Shown here piece by piece: positions 1-8,604 of a stretch of DNA of 64,000 nt (position 1 is its first letter; every line of letters begins with the position of its first letter). A program made the position numbers and the translations under genes. Below the pieces are notes generated by a model. It was not told the DNA's origin, searched no databases, and saw nothing but the letters and a program-made list of their open reading frames with translations. Origin of the DNA: Pseudomonas taiwanensis DSM 21245 (GTDB lineage: Bacteria; Pseudomonadota; Gammaproteobacteria; Pseudomonadales; Pseudomonadaceae); assembly GCF_000425785.1 (NCBI RefSeq), contig NZ_AUEC01000016.1:110682-174681 (forward strand). Direction: 5' to 3'.

Positions 1-388
1 TGGTTGCCGCCAGGCGGCTGGGGAACCAGCGGTTCACCAGCCCCGGCATCATGCCCTGGACCACGGCCACGCCTAGCCCGGCAAGCACCGCACTGGCGAC
101 CAACGCGGCGGCGCTGTCCAGTTGCAGACGCCACAGGCAGGCCAAGGCAATGGCCGACAGCCCGACCAGCATGCCACCGTGCTCACTGAGCCAACGCCGC
201 AGCCAAGGTTGCAGCAATGGCACCAGTCCCATGCACAGCACCGGCAACGCGGTCAGCAACGCAGCCTGTTGGTAGCCCAGGCCCGTGCTTTCGCGCATCG
301 GTTCGAGCAACGGGCCGATACTGGTAAGGATGGGCCGCAGGTTCAACGCCAGCAGCACCACCAGCAACACGTTCAGTGCACCTCTCAT
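1..388 (-). CDS. CynX/NimT-family MFS transporter, N-terminal part only
   Basis: Reading leftward from the ATG at 388 gives 129 open codons running off the left edge, so the C-terminal two thirds is missing. The N-terminus is a hydrophobic helix followed by NLRPILTSIGPLL, the signature I associate with CynX/NimT (cyanate or nitroimidazole type) permeases. More leucine/alanine-rich membrane segments follow. The start codon overlaps the stop of the deaminase gene by 4 bp (ATGA), so the two are probably translationally coupled. An inner-membrane exporter or importer is likely, but the substrate cannot be read from this fragment. Confidence 0.8.
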   Translation of the reverse strand, partial: MRGALNVLLVVLLALNLRPILTSIGPLLEPMRESTGLGYQQAALLTALPVLCMGLVPLLQPWLRRWLSEHGGMLVGLSAIALACLWRLQLDSAAALVASAVLAGLGVAVVQGMMPGLVNRWFPSRLAAT

Positions 389-843
389 TGTGTGCTGGCC
401 TGCTTCCATTGTTGATAGAGGCCGGCCTCACCCGAGGGCTTGAAGGGGCGAAGCGGCAGACATTGCTGCTGCGGGGGCCGGGCCATCTGGGCATAGACAG
501 CCGCCGTGGACAGTCCATAGGGCTCGCCTTCGTCATTGTCATAGGCGAACCAGGCTCGCTCGATGCCACACAGGTGCATGGCGGCCAGGCACATTGGGCA
601 CGGATGGCCGCTGGCATAGATCTGCGCACCGTCCAGGCGCGCTTGCCCCAAGGCCTTGGCCGCCTGGCGAATGGCCTGCATTTCGGCATGGGCGGTGGGG
701 TCCTGGGTGCAGTGGATCTCGTTGACCGCACGGGCCACGACCTTGCCCTGGTACACCAGCACGGCGCCGAAGGGCCGGCCGCCGGCCTGGATATTGGCAC
801 GAGCCAGCTCAAGGGCTTCGCGCATGTAACGTTCTTCGGGCAT
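385..843 (-). CDS. Nucleoside/guanine deaminase family protein (CDA fold)
   Basis: This 152-aa protein has the zinc signature of the cytidine/deoxycytidylate deaminase superfamily: HAE (zinc ligand His and catalytic Glu) near residue 53 and PCPMC (two zinc Cys) near residue 84. Length and motif spacing fit the guanine deaminase / nucleoside deaminase branch, which hydrolyses an exocyclic amino group in the cytosol. I chose the ATG at 843 because AGGAG lies 9 bp upstream. An in-frame ATG at 864 lacks such a site. The gene is coupled to the downstream permease, which suggests uptake or export plus deamination of one nucleobase-like compound. That pairing is inference. Confidence 0.85.
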   Translation of the reverse strand: MPEERYMREALELARANIQAGGRPFGAVLVYQGKVVARAVNEIHCTQDPTAHAEMQAIRQAAKALGQARLDGAQIYASGHPCPMCLAAMHLCGIERAWFAYDNDEGEPYGLSTAAVYAQMARPPQQQCLPLRPFKPSGEAGLYQQWKQASTQ

Positions 844-1050
844 GGACACGTACTCCTGATGCAAGACCCGGTCATTATCCCGGCAGACGCTTGCCGGCTG
901 AAATGAAGAGATTGGATGCCTGCCAGTGGCTACCCAAATGGGGCCATTGGCCTCCCTTGAAAGCGCGGGATTGGCTATCGGGTGAGCGCACGGGCACGGC
1001 TAAGGTAGCTGCATGTCCACACCCCTTCACACTTGAATACGGAGACTGTC

Positions 1051-1488
1051 ATGCAAGCGCGCATCGAATGGGCCAAGCACGCCCCGCAAGCCTACAAAGC
1101 CATGGTCGGCCTGGAGCAGGCCCTGGCCAACAGTGGCCTGGAAAACTCACTGCTGGAGCTGGTGCGCCTGCGCGCATCGCAGATCAACGGCTGCGCCTAC
1201 TGCGTGAACATGCACGCCAATGACGCGCGCATGGCCGGCGAAACCGAAGCACGCCTGCAAACCTTGAGCGTATGGCGCGAAACCCGTTACTTCACGCCAC
1301 GCGAACGTGCAGCACTGGCCTGGGTAGAAAGCCTGACCCGCCTCGCCGAACACGGCGCACCGCAGGCGGAATACGACGCGCTGTTCGAACACTTCGAAGC
1401 CGAGGAAGTGGCCAACCTGACGCTGGCGATCGCCACCATCAATGCCTGGAACCGCTTCGGTGTTGGCTTTGCGATGGTGCCGGCCTGA
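1051..1488 (+). CDS. AhpD-like carboxymuconolactone decarboxylase family protein
   Basis: The 145-aa protein carries the AhpD core motif with a redox CxxC and a following histidine (CAYCVNMH, residues ~47-54) preceded by a glutamate in ELVRLRASQ. Members are small helical proteins with alkylhydroperoxidase-type redox activity or decarboxylase-like folds. This one has the CxxC, so peroxidase/reductase chemistry is more likely than lactone decarboxylation. The ATG at 1051 has GGAG 6 bp upstream. An upstream TTG at 1033 lies before that site and is unlikely to be used. It is a single gene, facing the AraC-family gene. Confidence 0.85.
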   Translation: MQARIEWAKHAPQAYKAMVGLEQALANSGLENSLLELVRLRASQINGCAYCVNMHANDARMAGETEARLQTLSVWRETRYFTPRERAALAWVESLTRLAEHGAPQAEYDALFEHFEAEEVANLTLAIATINAWNRFGVGFAMVPA

Positions 1489-2508
1489 TCACTCGGTTCT
1501 GGCTACCGCCAAGCGCGCCCGGTAGGTACCCGGGCTCTGCCCCGTCCACTTCTTGAACGCCCGGTGGAACGCACTGGGCTCTTGAAAACCGGCCTGCTCG
1601 GCAATTTCGGCAATGCTCAAGGTGCCGTCGCGTAGGCGCTCGAAAGCCATGGCGCGACGTACCTCGTCCTTGATCTGCTGGTACGAGCGCCCTTCGCGTT
1701 CCAGTTGTCGACGGAAGGTGCTGGCACTAATGCCTTGCTGATCGGCCAGCGCTGCCAATGTCGGCCATTGCCCGTATCCCCGCGCGCGCAGGTGACGGTA
1801 CACCTCGGCCACCAGGCCATTCTGGTTGCGAAAGCGAATCACCAGCCCCTGGGGCGCACTGCGCAGAAAGGTCTTGAGACCGGCCAGGTCCTGTACCACC
1901 GGCAGACGCAACCAGGCGCTGTCGAACTCCACTTCGGTACGGCCGCTGCCCAGGCGCAGGTCCGGCCCCCACAGCAACAGGTCATCTTCCTGGGCCGGGC
2001 GCGCCACCGAGAGCTCGGTTCGGTCGATGGCAATGCGCTGACCGGCCAGCCAGCACGACAGACCGATCATCAGCACCAGGTAGGTTTCCTCGGCGTACAC
2101 CCGGGTCAAAGGGTCGACGATGCTCGACTGTACGCTGATCACCGCCCGGCCGCCGCGTACCGTCAGGCTGCCGTGCAGGTCACGCAGGAACAGACTGAAA
2201 TTGGCCATGCACTGGCGCAAGGCCTTTTCCAGGTTCGGTTCCTGGATCAGCCCACGGCAGATCAGGGCAAAACTGCCCAGCGGCATGCCGTGGCTGTCGA
2301 GACGGAAAAACTCATCGTCGAGCAGTTGAATCAGCTCTAGCCACAGCTGCGCGAAAGCCTTGGCCGGCACCCGCGCCTGGGGTTGCCCGAGCAGCGCCGG
2401 GTCGATGCCCACGGCACGCAGACGCGCATCGCGTTCATCGGGGCGATCACGCAAGGCATGAAGCATGGCATTGAGAAAGTACACCGCGACCGAATCGCTC
2501 TCGCGCAT
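1489..2508 (-). CDS. AraC-family transcriptional regulator
   Basis: This 339-aa protein has a long N-terminal ligand-binding-type region of the arabinose-binding-like class found in OruR/ArgR-like Pseudomonas regulators. The C-terminal ~100 residues form the double helix-turn-helix of AraC proteins: a first helix pair around TLAALADQQGISASTFRRQL and the family signature around IAEIAEQAGFQEPSAFHRAF. The gene is divergent from the thiolase gene, with 169 bp between them. It therefore probably controls the thiolase/dehydrogenase operon, but no operator was recognised. Confidence 0.9.
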   Translation of the reverse strand: MRESDSVAVYFLNAMLHALRDRPDERDARLRAVGIDPALLGQPQARVPAKAFAQLWLELIQLLDDEFFRLDSHGMPLGSFALICRGLIQEPNLEKALRQCMANFSLFLRDLHGSLTVRGGRAVISVQSSIVDPLTRVYAEETYLVLMIGLSCWLAGQRIAIDRTELSVARPAQEDDLLLWGPDLRLGSGRTEVEFDSAWLRLPVVQDLAGLKTFLRSAPQGLVIRFRNQNGLVAEVYRHLRARGYGQWPTLAALADQQGISASTFRRQLEREGRSYQQIKDEVRRAMAFERLRDGTLSIAEIAEQAGFQEPSAFHRAFKKWTGQSPGTYRARLAVARTE

Positions 2509-2677
2509 GGCGTTTTTCGCTGTCTATGCTGAGTGGCAAAAAATGCCAGGTTGACTGAACAGTTCCGGCATAGGCTCAAGCCCGGCCTTTGCCTAGACTC
2601 GGACCTAACCGACGGATCACCGGCCATTCTCGCAGAGCCTGGCCCGGTCCCGCCATGCCTTCGCAATCGGAGCCCCT

Positions 2678-3862
2678 ATGAGCAGCGCAGAAATCTACGT
2701 CGTCAGTGCCGTCCGTTCAGCCATCGGTGGCTTTGGCGGATCCCTCAAGGACCTGCCGCTGGCCGACTTGGCCACCGCCGTGACCCGCGCCGCGATCGAG
2801 CGCTCGGGCGTGGCCGCCGACCAGATCGGCCATTTGGTGATGGCCAACGTCATTCCGACCGAGGCACGTGATGCCTACCTCAGCCGAGTGGCTGCGCTGA
2901 ACGCGGGCCTTCCCAAGGAGACCCCCGCGTTCAACGTCAACCGCCTGTGCGGCTCCGGCCTGCAAGCCATCGTCTCGGCGGCCCAGTGCCTGCTGCTGGG
3001 CGATGCCGACGTCGCTGTGGCCGCGGGCGCCGAGTCGATGAGCCGTGGACCGTACCTGCTGCCTCAGGCCCGCTGGGGCGCACGCATGGGCGACCTGCAA
3101 GGCATCGACTACACCGTTGGTGTGCTGCACGATCCCTTCGAGCACTTCCACATGGGCATCACCGCCGAAAACGTCTCGGCCAAGCACGGCATCACCCGCG
3201 AAATGCAGGACGAACTGGCCCTGACCAGCCAGCGCCGCGCAGCGCGTGCCATCGCCGAAGGCCGTTTCGCCAGCCAGATCGTCCCGCTGGAGCTGAAAAC
3301 GCGCAAAGGCAGCGTGCAGTTCAGCGTGGACGAGCATGTGCGCGGCGATGTGACTGCCGAGCAACTGGCCGGTATGAAGCCGGTGTTCAAGAAAGACGGT
3401 ACCGTCACCGCTGGCAACGCCAGTGGCATCAACGACGGTGCTGCCGGCCTGGTCCTGGCTTCCGGCGAGGCGGTACGGCGCCTGGGCCTCAAGCCGCTGG
3501 CGCGCCTGGTGGCGTATGCCCATGCAGGCGTCGAGCCAGAGCTGATGGGCCTGGGCCCAATCCCAGCCACCCGCAAGGTCCTGGAAAAAGCCGGCCTGAA
3601 CGTCAGCGACCTGGACGTGATCGAGTCCAACGAAGCCTTCGCCGCCCAGGCCTGTGCCGTGGCGCGTGCGCTGGACTTCGACCCGGAAAAGGTCAACCCG
3701 AACGGCTCAGGTATCTCGCTTGGCCACCCCGTCGGCGCCACCGGGGCAATCATTGCCACCAAGGCCATCCATGAGTTGCATCGCATCCAGGGCCGCTATG
3801 CCCTGACGACCATGTGCATCGGCGGCGGCCAGGGTATCGCCATCGTCTTCGAACGCGTCTGA
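2678..3862 (+). CDS. Acetyl-CoA acetyltransferase / beta-ketothiolase
   Basis: A 394-aa thiolase of standard length. The nucleophilic cysteine lies in NRLCGSGLQAI (~residue 90), the catalytic histidine in GHPVGATGA (~350) and the second active-site cysteine in CIGGGQG (~380). The enzyme makes or cleaves acetoacetyl-CoA or longer 3-ketoacyl-CoA in the cytosol. The 3-hydroxyacyl-CoA dehydrogenase gene follows 13 bp after the stop, and a TetR gene follows that, so this looks like an operon for short-chain acyl-CoA or hydroxyacid use. From memory the equivalent P. putida gene is annotated bktB. Chain-length preference cannot be judged here. Confidence 0.93.
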   Translation: MSSAEIYVVSAVRSAIGGFGGSLKDLPLADLATAVTRAAIERSGVAADQIGHLVMANVIPTEARDAYLSRVAALNAGLPKETPAFNVNRLCGSGLQAIVSAAQCLLLGDADVAVAAGAESMSRGPYLLPQARWGARMGDLQGIDYTVGVLHDPFEHFHMGITAENVSAKHGITREMQDELALTSQRRAARAIAEGRFASQIVPLELKTRKGSVQFSVDEHVRGDVTAEQLAGMKPVFKKDGTVTAGNASGINDGAAGLVLASGEAVRRLGLKPLARLVAYAHAGVEPELMGLGPIPATRKVLEKAGLNVSDLDVIESNEAFAAQACAVARALDFDPEKVNPNGSGISLGHPVGATGAIIATKAIHELHRIQGRYALTTMCIGGGQGIAIVFERV

Positions 3863-3875
3863 GGGAGCCAGGAAC

Positions 3876-4724
3876 ATGAGCATTGAACGAATCGCCGTGA
3901 TCGGCGCTGGCACCATGGGCAATGGCATTGCCCAGGTTTGCGCAGTGGCGGGCTACCAGGTGCTACTGGTGGACGTTTCCGACGCAGCGCTGGAACGCGG
4001 TGTGGCGACCCTGAGCAAGAACCTCGAACGCCAGGTCAACAAAGGTACCTTGACCGCCGACCAGGCCCAGGGGGCGAAAACGCGTATCCGCACCAGCACC
4101 GACTACGCTCAGTTGAGCGGTGTACAACTGGTGATCGAGGCCGCCACCGAGAACTTGCAGCTCAAGCAACGCATCCTGCAGCAGGTGGCTGCCAATGTGG
4201 CTGCCGATTGCCTGATCGCCACCAACACCTCATCGCTCTCGGTCACCCAGCTGGCCGCGTGCATCGAGCACCCGGAACGCTTCATCGGCGTGCACTTCTT
4301 CAACCCGGTGCCGATGATGGCGCTGGTAGAGATCATTCGTGGCCTGCAGACCAGCGACAGCACCTATGCGCAGGCCCTGGTAGTCACCGAGAAGCTTGGC
4401 AAGACGCCGATCACCGCAGGTAACCGCCCAGGTTTCGTGGTCAACCGCATTCTGGTGCCGATGATCAATGAGGCGATTTTCGTGCGCCAGGAAGGCCTGG
4501 CCAGTGCCGAGGACATCGACACCGGTATGCGCCTGGGCTGCAACCAGCCGATCGGTCCGCTGGCGCTGGCCGACTTGATTGGCCTGGATACCCTGCTGGC
4601 GATCATGGAGGCCTTCCACGAGGGCTTCAACGACAGCAAGTACCGCCCTGCTCCGCTGCTCAAGGAAATGGTCGCGGCCGGTTGGCTGGGGCGCAAGAGC
4701 GGTCGTGGTTTCTTCACTTACTGA
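3876..4724 (+). CDS. 3-hydroxybutyryl-CoA / 3-hydroxyacyl-CoA dehydrogenase
   Basis: This 282-aa NAD(P)-dependent dehydrogenase starts with the Rossmann motif GAGTMGNGIAQ (~residues 9-19). The 3HCDH signature follows: NTSSLSVTQLA, the catalytic His in GVHFFNPVPMM (~residue 138), and NRPGFVVNRIL before the C-terminal dimerisation domain. It interconverts 3-hydroxyacyl-CoA and 3-ketoacyl-CoA, the step next to the thiolase encoded just upstream. Spacing (13 bp upstream, 12 bp to the TetR gene) and clear ribosome-binding sites support one transcript. Confidence 0.93.
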   Translation: MSIERIAVIGAGTMGNGIAQVCAVAGYQVLLVDVSDAALERGVATLSKNLERQVNKGTLTADQAQGAKTRIRTSTDYAQLSGVQLVIEAATENLQLKQRILQQVAANVAADCLIATNTSSLSVTQLAACIEHPERFIGVHFFNPVPMMALVEIIRGLQTSDSTYAQALVVTEKLGKTPITAGNRPGFVVNRILVPMINEAIFVRQEGLASAEDIDTGMRLGCNQPIGPLALADLIGLDTLLAIMEAFHEGFNDSKYRPAPLLKEMVAAGWLGRKSGRGFFTY

Positions 4725-4736
4725 GGAGCGAATGCC

Positions 4737-5318
4737 ATGCCACCTGTCACTGCCGAAATGCGCTGTAGCAACTTTGAAGAGCGGCGTGACAGGGCCATGG
4801 CACTGTTTGCCGAGAAAGGCTTCGGGCAGGTCAGCATGCGCGAACTGGCGGCGCACGTGGGGCTGACCGCAGGCTCGCTGTACCATCACTTTCCCAGCAA
4901 GCAGGACCTGCTGTACGACTTGATCGAGGAGTTGTACGAGGAACTGCAGGCGACGCTGGACCTGGGCCGTCGGGCCATGGCCCGGGGAGCATCGGCGCTG
5001 TCGTGCCTGATTGCCGCGCACTGGGAGCTGCATGTGCAGCGGCCCATGCAGTTTCGCCTGGCCGAACGCGATTTCTGTTGCCTGAGCGAGGCGCAACAGG
5101 CGCGCTTGAACGTGCTGCGCAAGCGCTACGAGTCGGGTTTGCTGCGCTTGATTGCGCCTCGGGCAACGCTGTCGGGGGACGCCCTGGCGGCGACGGCCCA
5201 CGTGCTGGCGACCTTGCTCAACCAGTTGCCAGCACTTTTGCAGGCATTGCCACAGGAGCAAGGGCTGGGGTTGATGGAGGACCTGCTGGTGGGGGGGATA
5301 GAGCGCACATTGCGCTAA
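4737..5318 (+). CDS. TetR-family transcriptional regulator
   Basis: A 193-aa protein with a typical TetR N-terminal helix-turn-helix: MRELAAHVGLTAGSLYHHFP, then SKQDLLYDLIEELYEE. The C-terminal ligand domain is unassigned. GAGGAG precedes the ATG. As the last gene of the thiolase/dehydrogenase operon it is likely a feedback regulator that senses an acyl-CoA or related metabolite (inference). Its stop codon lies 4 bp before a palindromic repeat element that may also act as terminator. Confidence 0.9.
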   Translation: MPPVTAEMRCSNFEERRDRAMALFAEKGFGQVSMRELAAHVGLTAGSLYHHFPSKQDLLYDLIEELYEELQATLDLGRRAMARGASALSCLIAAHWELHVQRPMQFRLAERDFCCLSEAQQARLNVLRKRYESGLLRLIAPRATLSGDALAATAHVLATLLNQLPALLQALPQEQGLGLMEDLLVGGIERTLR

Positions 5319-5321
5319 GCG

Positions 5322-5454
5322 CTGTACGAAAAGCCTTGAAACTCGGTGATGCTGCGTTGAAAACAGCCTCGGAATGCTCATTTACAACCCGTAAACTCCG
5401 CTTCCTCGGCTGTTTTCACCTTGCCTGACCTTCGTCTCAAGACTCTTCATACAG
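5322..5454. repeat. Palindromic MITE-like element, copy 1
   Basis: This ~133-bp stretch is a long imperfect palindrome with ends CTGTACGAAAAG and (reverse complement) CTGTATGAAGAG. Inner arms around TTGAAAACAGCC pair with GGCTGTTTTCA, and TTTACAACCCGTAAA lies at the centre. A second copy with the same ends and arms lies at 13580-13707. There is no open frame. The structure fits a non-autonomous transposon derivative or an intergenic palindromic repeat. YTAR-type tetranucleotides (CTAA, CTAG) occur near both ends, but a true target duplication is not clear. Confidence 0.7.
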
Positions 5455-5568
5455 ACCCTAGGCTGCTGTTTTTGAGTTACGTGCGGGTCTCTTCGCGGGT
5501 GAACGCGCGCCCACAGAGCTGCCACAGCCCTGGTGAGAGCGGGTTTCTCTGCGCAGAGGCCCGTCGCA

Positions 5569-5946
5569 TCAGCGCAAAAGCGCTTGGATCTGCTCGCGCA
5601 GCGTATCCAGGTCGAACGGTTTGGCCAGGATCGGCGCCTTGCGCGCGATCGGGCTTCCTGATTCGAGAATCTCCGCCGGGTAGCCGCTGATGAAGATCAC
5701 CTTCAAGTCCGGTCGCAACTTCACCGCAGGCTCGGCGATCTCAACGCCGGAGATGCCGCCCGGCAGGCGAAAATCGGTCACCATCAGGTCCAGGTGCGGT
5801 TTGCTCGCCAGAATGGCGAACGCTTGCTCACCATCCTCGGCCACCAGCACGTGGTAACCCTCGCCTGCCAGGTAGTCGCGCAGGATCATGCGAATCGCCG
5901 GTTCGTCCTCGACGATCAGTACCACATCTTGTGCATCTTCACTCAT
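5569..5946 (-). CDS. Stand-alone response regulator receiver
   Basis: A 125-aa single REC domain. It shows the acidic pair in VEDEPAIRM, the phosphoacceptor Asp in LMVTDFRLPG (~residue 56), and the conserved Lys in LAKPFDLDTL near the C-terminus. There is no output domain, so it probably acts as a phosphate shuttle or by protein contact. It is the last gene of the minus-strand signalling cluster, 44 bp after the receiver-kinase gene. The likely partner kinases are the two encoded upstream. Confidence 0.9.
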   Translation of the reverse strand: MSEDAQDVVLIVEDEPAIRMILRDYLAGEGYHVLVAEDGEQAFAILASKPHLDLMVTDFRLPGGISGVEIAEPAVKLRPDLKVIFISGYPAEILESGSPIARKAPILAKPFDLDTLREQIQALLR

Positions 5947-5990
5947 GACAACGCCTTGAAATTCTTTAAGTTGGCCTTCTGACCCCTGGC

Positions 5991-7217
5991 TCAGGCAGAG
6001 GTTGCCCGCAGCGGGTCGTTTTGTTCGGTCGTACGCGCCAGCGGCAATTGCACACTGAAGGTGGCACCCTGGCCTTCCTCGCTTTCGACCAGGATCCGCC
6101 CGCCATGGGCCTGGACGATCTGCTCGGAAATGTACAGTCCCAAGCCCAACCCACCACTGGCCTGATGCGCGGCAACCCGCTCGAACTGGTGGAAAATCCG
6201 CTGCTGGTTGTCCGCACTGACGCCGATACCCTGGTCCTGTACCTGCACCCAGGCCATGCCGTCCTGGGCGTAGACGCGCACCTGCACGGGGCGCCGCTCA
6301 CCATAACGCAATGCGTTGGACAACAGGTTGGCCACCACTTGCTCAATCCGAAATTCGTCCCACTCGCCCTGCAGGGGCTCGCAGCGCAGCAGTTCGATGT
6401 GAGTGTCCAGGGCAGCGGCCTGGGCCGCGAAGTTTTCGACCAACCCACGCACCAACTGGCTCAGGTCGAACGGTTTGGGCCGCAGCGACAGTTTGCCGGT
6501 GCGAATGCGCGACACATCGAGCATGTCTTCGATCAGCCGGATCAGACTGTTGATCTGCCGCTCGTCGCGCTCGACCATAGCCTGCAGCTTGTCGGCGGTA
6601 AACGCTTCGAGCTTGCCTCGCGCCAGGTGCATCTTGCGCAACTGGGTTTCGAGGATCAGGCCATTGAGCGGGGTGCGCACTTCATGGGAAACGATCGACA
6701 TGAAGTCGTCGCGCATGCGCACCGCCCGCTCCAGCTCTACCCGGGCAGTTTGCAGCTGGGCCAGCAGCACCTCCTGCTCCTGGCGGCTGCGCTCGAGGGC
6801 CTGCAACTGGCGGTCGAGGACCTTGCGTTGGCGGAACAGGTCGACGAAGACCGAGACCTTGCTCTTGACCGCCAGGGTATCGAGCGGTTTGTGCAGGAAA
6901 TCCACGGCACCGCTTTCATAACCCTTGAACGCGTAGTTCAGTTCACGACCCGCGGCGCTGACGAACACGATGGGGATGTTGCGGGTCTTGTCGGTGCCGC
7001 GCATCAGCTCGGCCAGTTCGAAGCCATTCATGCCCGGCATCTGCACATCGAGAATCGCCAGGGCGAATTCGTGCTCCAGCAGCAGCGACAGCGCCGCTTC
7101 AGCCGAACGGGCCTGGTGCACTTCACGATCGTCGCCCTGGATCAGGGCTTCGAGGGCCAGCAGGTTTTCCGGCAGGTCGTCGACGATCAGCAGTTTGGCG
7201 ATGATGTTGCTTGACAT
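5991..7217 (-). CDS. Receiver-histidine kinase hybrid
   Basis: This 408-aa cytosolic protein has an N-terminal REC domain (LLIVDDLPEN, phospho-Asp in ILDVQMPGM), a coiled linker, the HisKA H-box MSIVSHEVRTPL (~residue 180) and a C-terminal HATPase domain with N box NLLSNALRYG and G box GGLGLGLYI. No transmembrane segment is visible. It probably takes phosphate or a conformational signal through its own receiver and phosphorylates a downstream receiver. Its start overlaps the end of the CheB gene by 31 bp, so it belongs to the same transcript. Confidence 0.9.
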   Translation of the reverse strand: MSSNIIAKLLIVDDLPENLLALEALIQGDDREVHQARSAEAALSLLLEHEFALAILDVQMPGMNGFELAELMRGTDKTRNIPIVFVSAAGRELNYAFKGYESGAVDFLHKPLDTLAVKSKVSVFVDLFRQRKVLDRQLQALERSRQEQEVLLAQLQTARVELERAVRMRDDFMSIVSHEVRTPLNGLILETQLRKMHLARGKLEAFTADKLQAMVERDERQINSLIRLIEDMLDVSRIRTGKLSLRPKPFDLSQLVRGLVENFAAQAAALDTHIELLRCEPLQGEWDEFRIEQVVANLLSNALRYGERRPVQVRVYAQDGMAWVQVQDQGIGVSADNQQRIFHQFERVAAHQASGGLGLGLYISEQIVQAHGGRILVESEEGQGATFSVQLPLARTTEQNDPLRATSA

Positions 7218-7786
7218 GCGCAGGGTTCCAGGTTGGCGAGCAACTGCTCGATACCGCTCAAAGGAAGAATCAGGTCCGGGCGATGCAAAGCCAGTGCGGC
7301 TTCCGGCATCAACGCCACCTGTGCGTCATCGGGGTCCTGGACCACGGTCCGGCCTCCGGATTGTTTGATGTAGGCAAGCCCTTCGGCGCCATCTTCGTTG
7401 GCGCCGGTGAGCAACACGCCGAGCAGCCCGGCACCAAAGGCATCAGCTGCCGACATGAACAAAAAATCTATCGCCGGCCGCGAGAAATGCACCGGGGCTT
7501 CCTGGCTCAGCGACAGGCTCAGGTCACGTTCGATCGACAGATGGTAACCGGGCCCGGCGACATAGATCTGGCCGGGGCGGATGGTCTGCTTGTCGCAAGC
7601 CTCATGCACCGGCCGCTGCAATCGTCGTTGCAACACTTCAGCCAAGTGACTGTGGCGGTCACCCGGCAGGTGCAGCACGCACAAAATGGGTATGGCGAAG
7701 TTTTTCGGCAGTGCGCCAAGCACCTGCAACAGCGCCGTGACACCTCCCGCCGAGGCCCCCATGACCACCGCTTGTACGCCCTTCAT
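7187..7786 (-). CDS. CheB-type methylesterase domain protein
   Basis: A 199-aa protein consisting only of the CheB catalytic domain. The nucleophile lies in GASAGGV (~residue 12), the His in LHLPGDRHS (~residue 39), and the acid in LTGANEDGAEGL, where chemotaxis CheB usually has GMGxDG. The N-terminal receiver of chemotaxis CheB is absent. It should remove methyl esters from glutamate side chains or deamidate glutamine, but no chemoreceptor gene is nearby. The likely target is the sensor kinase of this cluster (inference). It overlaps the CheR gene by 4 bp. Confidence 0.88.
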   Translation of the reverse strand: MKGVQAVVMGASAGGVTALLQVLGALPKNFAIPILCVLHLPGDRHSHLAEVLQRRLQRPVHEACDKQTIRPGQIYVAGPGYHLSIERDLSLSLSQEAPVHFSRPAIDFLFMSAADAFGAGLLGVLLTGANEDGAEGLAYIKQSGGRTVVQDPDDAQVALMPEAALALHRPDLILPLSGIEQLLANLEPCACQATSSPNC

Positions 7787-8604
7787 GATTTACGGTAGAT
7801 CCGTTCGGGCTTGACCAGCGGCTCGAACCGGTCGCTGTAAGCCGAAAAGTCCACCGATTCCTTGCTGCCGAGCAACAGGAACCCCCGGTGACACAAGGAC
7901 TCATGAAACAGGCCCAGGGCCCGGTCCTGCAATTGCTTGTTGAAGTAGATCAGGACGTTGCGACATGACACCAGCTGGGTTTCCGAGAACACGCTGTCGG
8001 TGGCCAGGCTGTGGTCGGCGAACGTCACGTTCTCGCGCAGGCTACTGTCCATGATGGCGTTGCCATAGGCTGCGGTGTAGTACTCGGAAAAATCCCGGCG
8101 CCCACCGGCCAGGCGGTAGTTCGCTTCGTACTCGCGCATGCTCTTGATCGAGTAGATGCCCTGCTTGGCCTTCTCTAGCGAGTGCGGGTTGATATCGGTG
8201 GCATACAGGATGGTGCGGTCGAGCAGGCCCTCCTCGCGCAGCAGGATGGCCATGGAGTAAACCTCCTCGCCTGTGCTGCAACCGGCGATCCACACCTTGA
8301 TCGAAGGCCAGGTGCGCAGCAGCGGCACTACTTCGTTGCGCAAGGCCAGGAAGTGCTCGGGGTCGCGAAACATCTCGCTGACAGGGATCGTCAGGTACTG
8401 CAGCAACTGCATGAACATGCCGGGGTCGTGCAGCACCCGCTCCTGCAGCGCCGATACGGTCATGCACTCGAACTGGCGCAGCGCATGGAGGACCCGGCGC
8501 TTGATGGAAGCGCCGGAGTAATTGCGAAAGTCATAGCTGTACTTGAGGTAGATCGCCTCGATCAGCAGCCGGATCTCGATATCGGTGTTGCGTTCGCTAG
8601 TCAA
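7783..8604 (-). CDS. CheR-type methyltransferase
   Basis: A 273-aa SAM-dependent protein-glutamate methyltransferase. It has an N-terminal helical CheR domain (SGASIKRRVLHAL), the SAM motif IAGCSTGEEVYSMA (~residue 115), the catalytic-domain DINPHSLEKAKQG, and VSCRNVLIYF. The start is set at the TTG at 8604, which overlaps the kinase stop codon (TTGA). The longer in-frame extension upstream is kinase coding sequence read in another frame. It pairs with the adjacent CheB domain as a methylation/demethylation couple. Confidence 0.88.
   Translation of the reverse strand: MTSERNTDIEIRLLIEAIYLKYSYDFRNYSGASIKRRVLHALRQFECMTVSALQERVLHDPGMFMQLLQYLTIPVSEMFRDPEHFLALRNEVVPLLRTWPSIKVWIAGCSTGEEVYSMAILLREEGLLDRTILYATDINPHSLEKAKQGIYSIKSMREYEANYRLAGGRRDFSEYYTAAYGNAIMDSSLRENVTFADHSLATDSVFSETQLVSCRNVLIYFNKQLQDRALGLFHESLCHRGFLLLGSKESVDFSAYSDRFEPLVKPERIYRKS

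Noticed and set aside
4230..5381. 383-codon minus-strand frame across the dehydrogenase and TetR genes
   Set aside because: Both plus-strand genes have full family motifs and good ribosome-binding sites. The antisense frame is compositionally driven.
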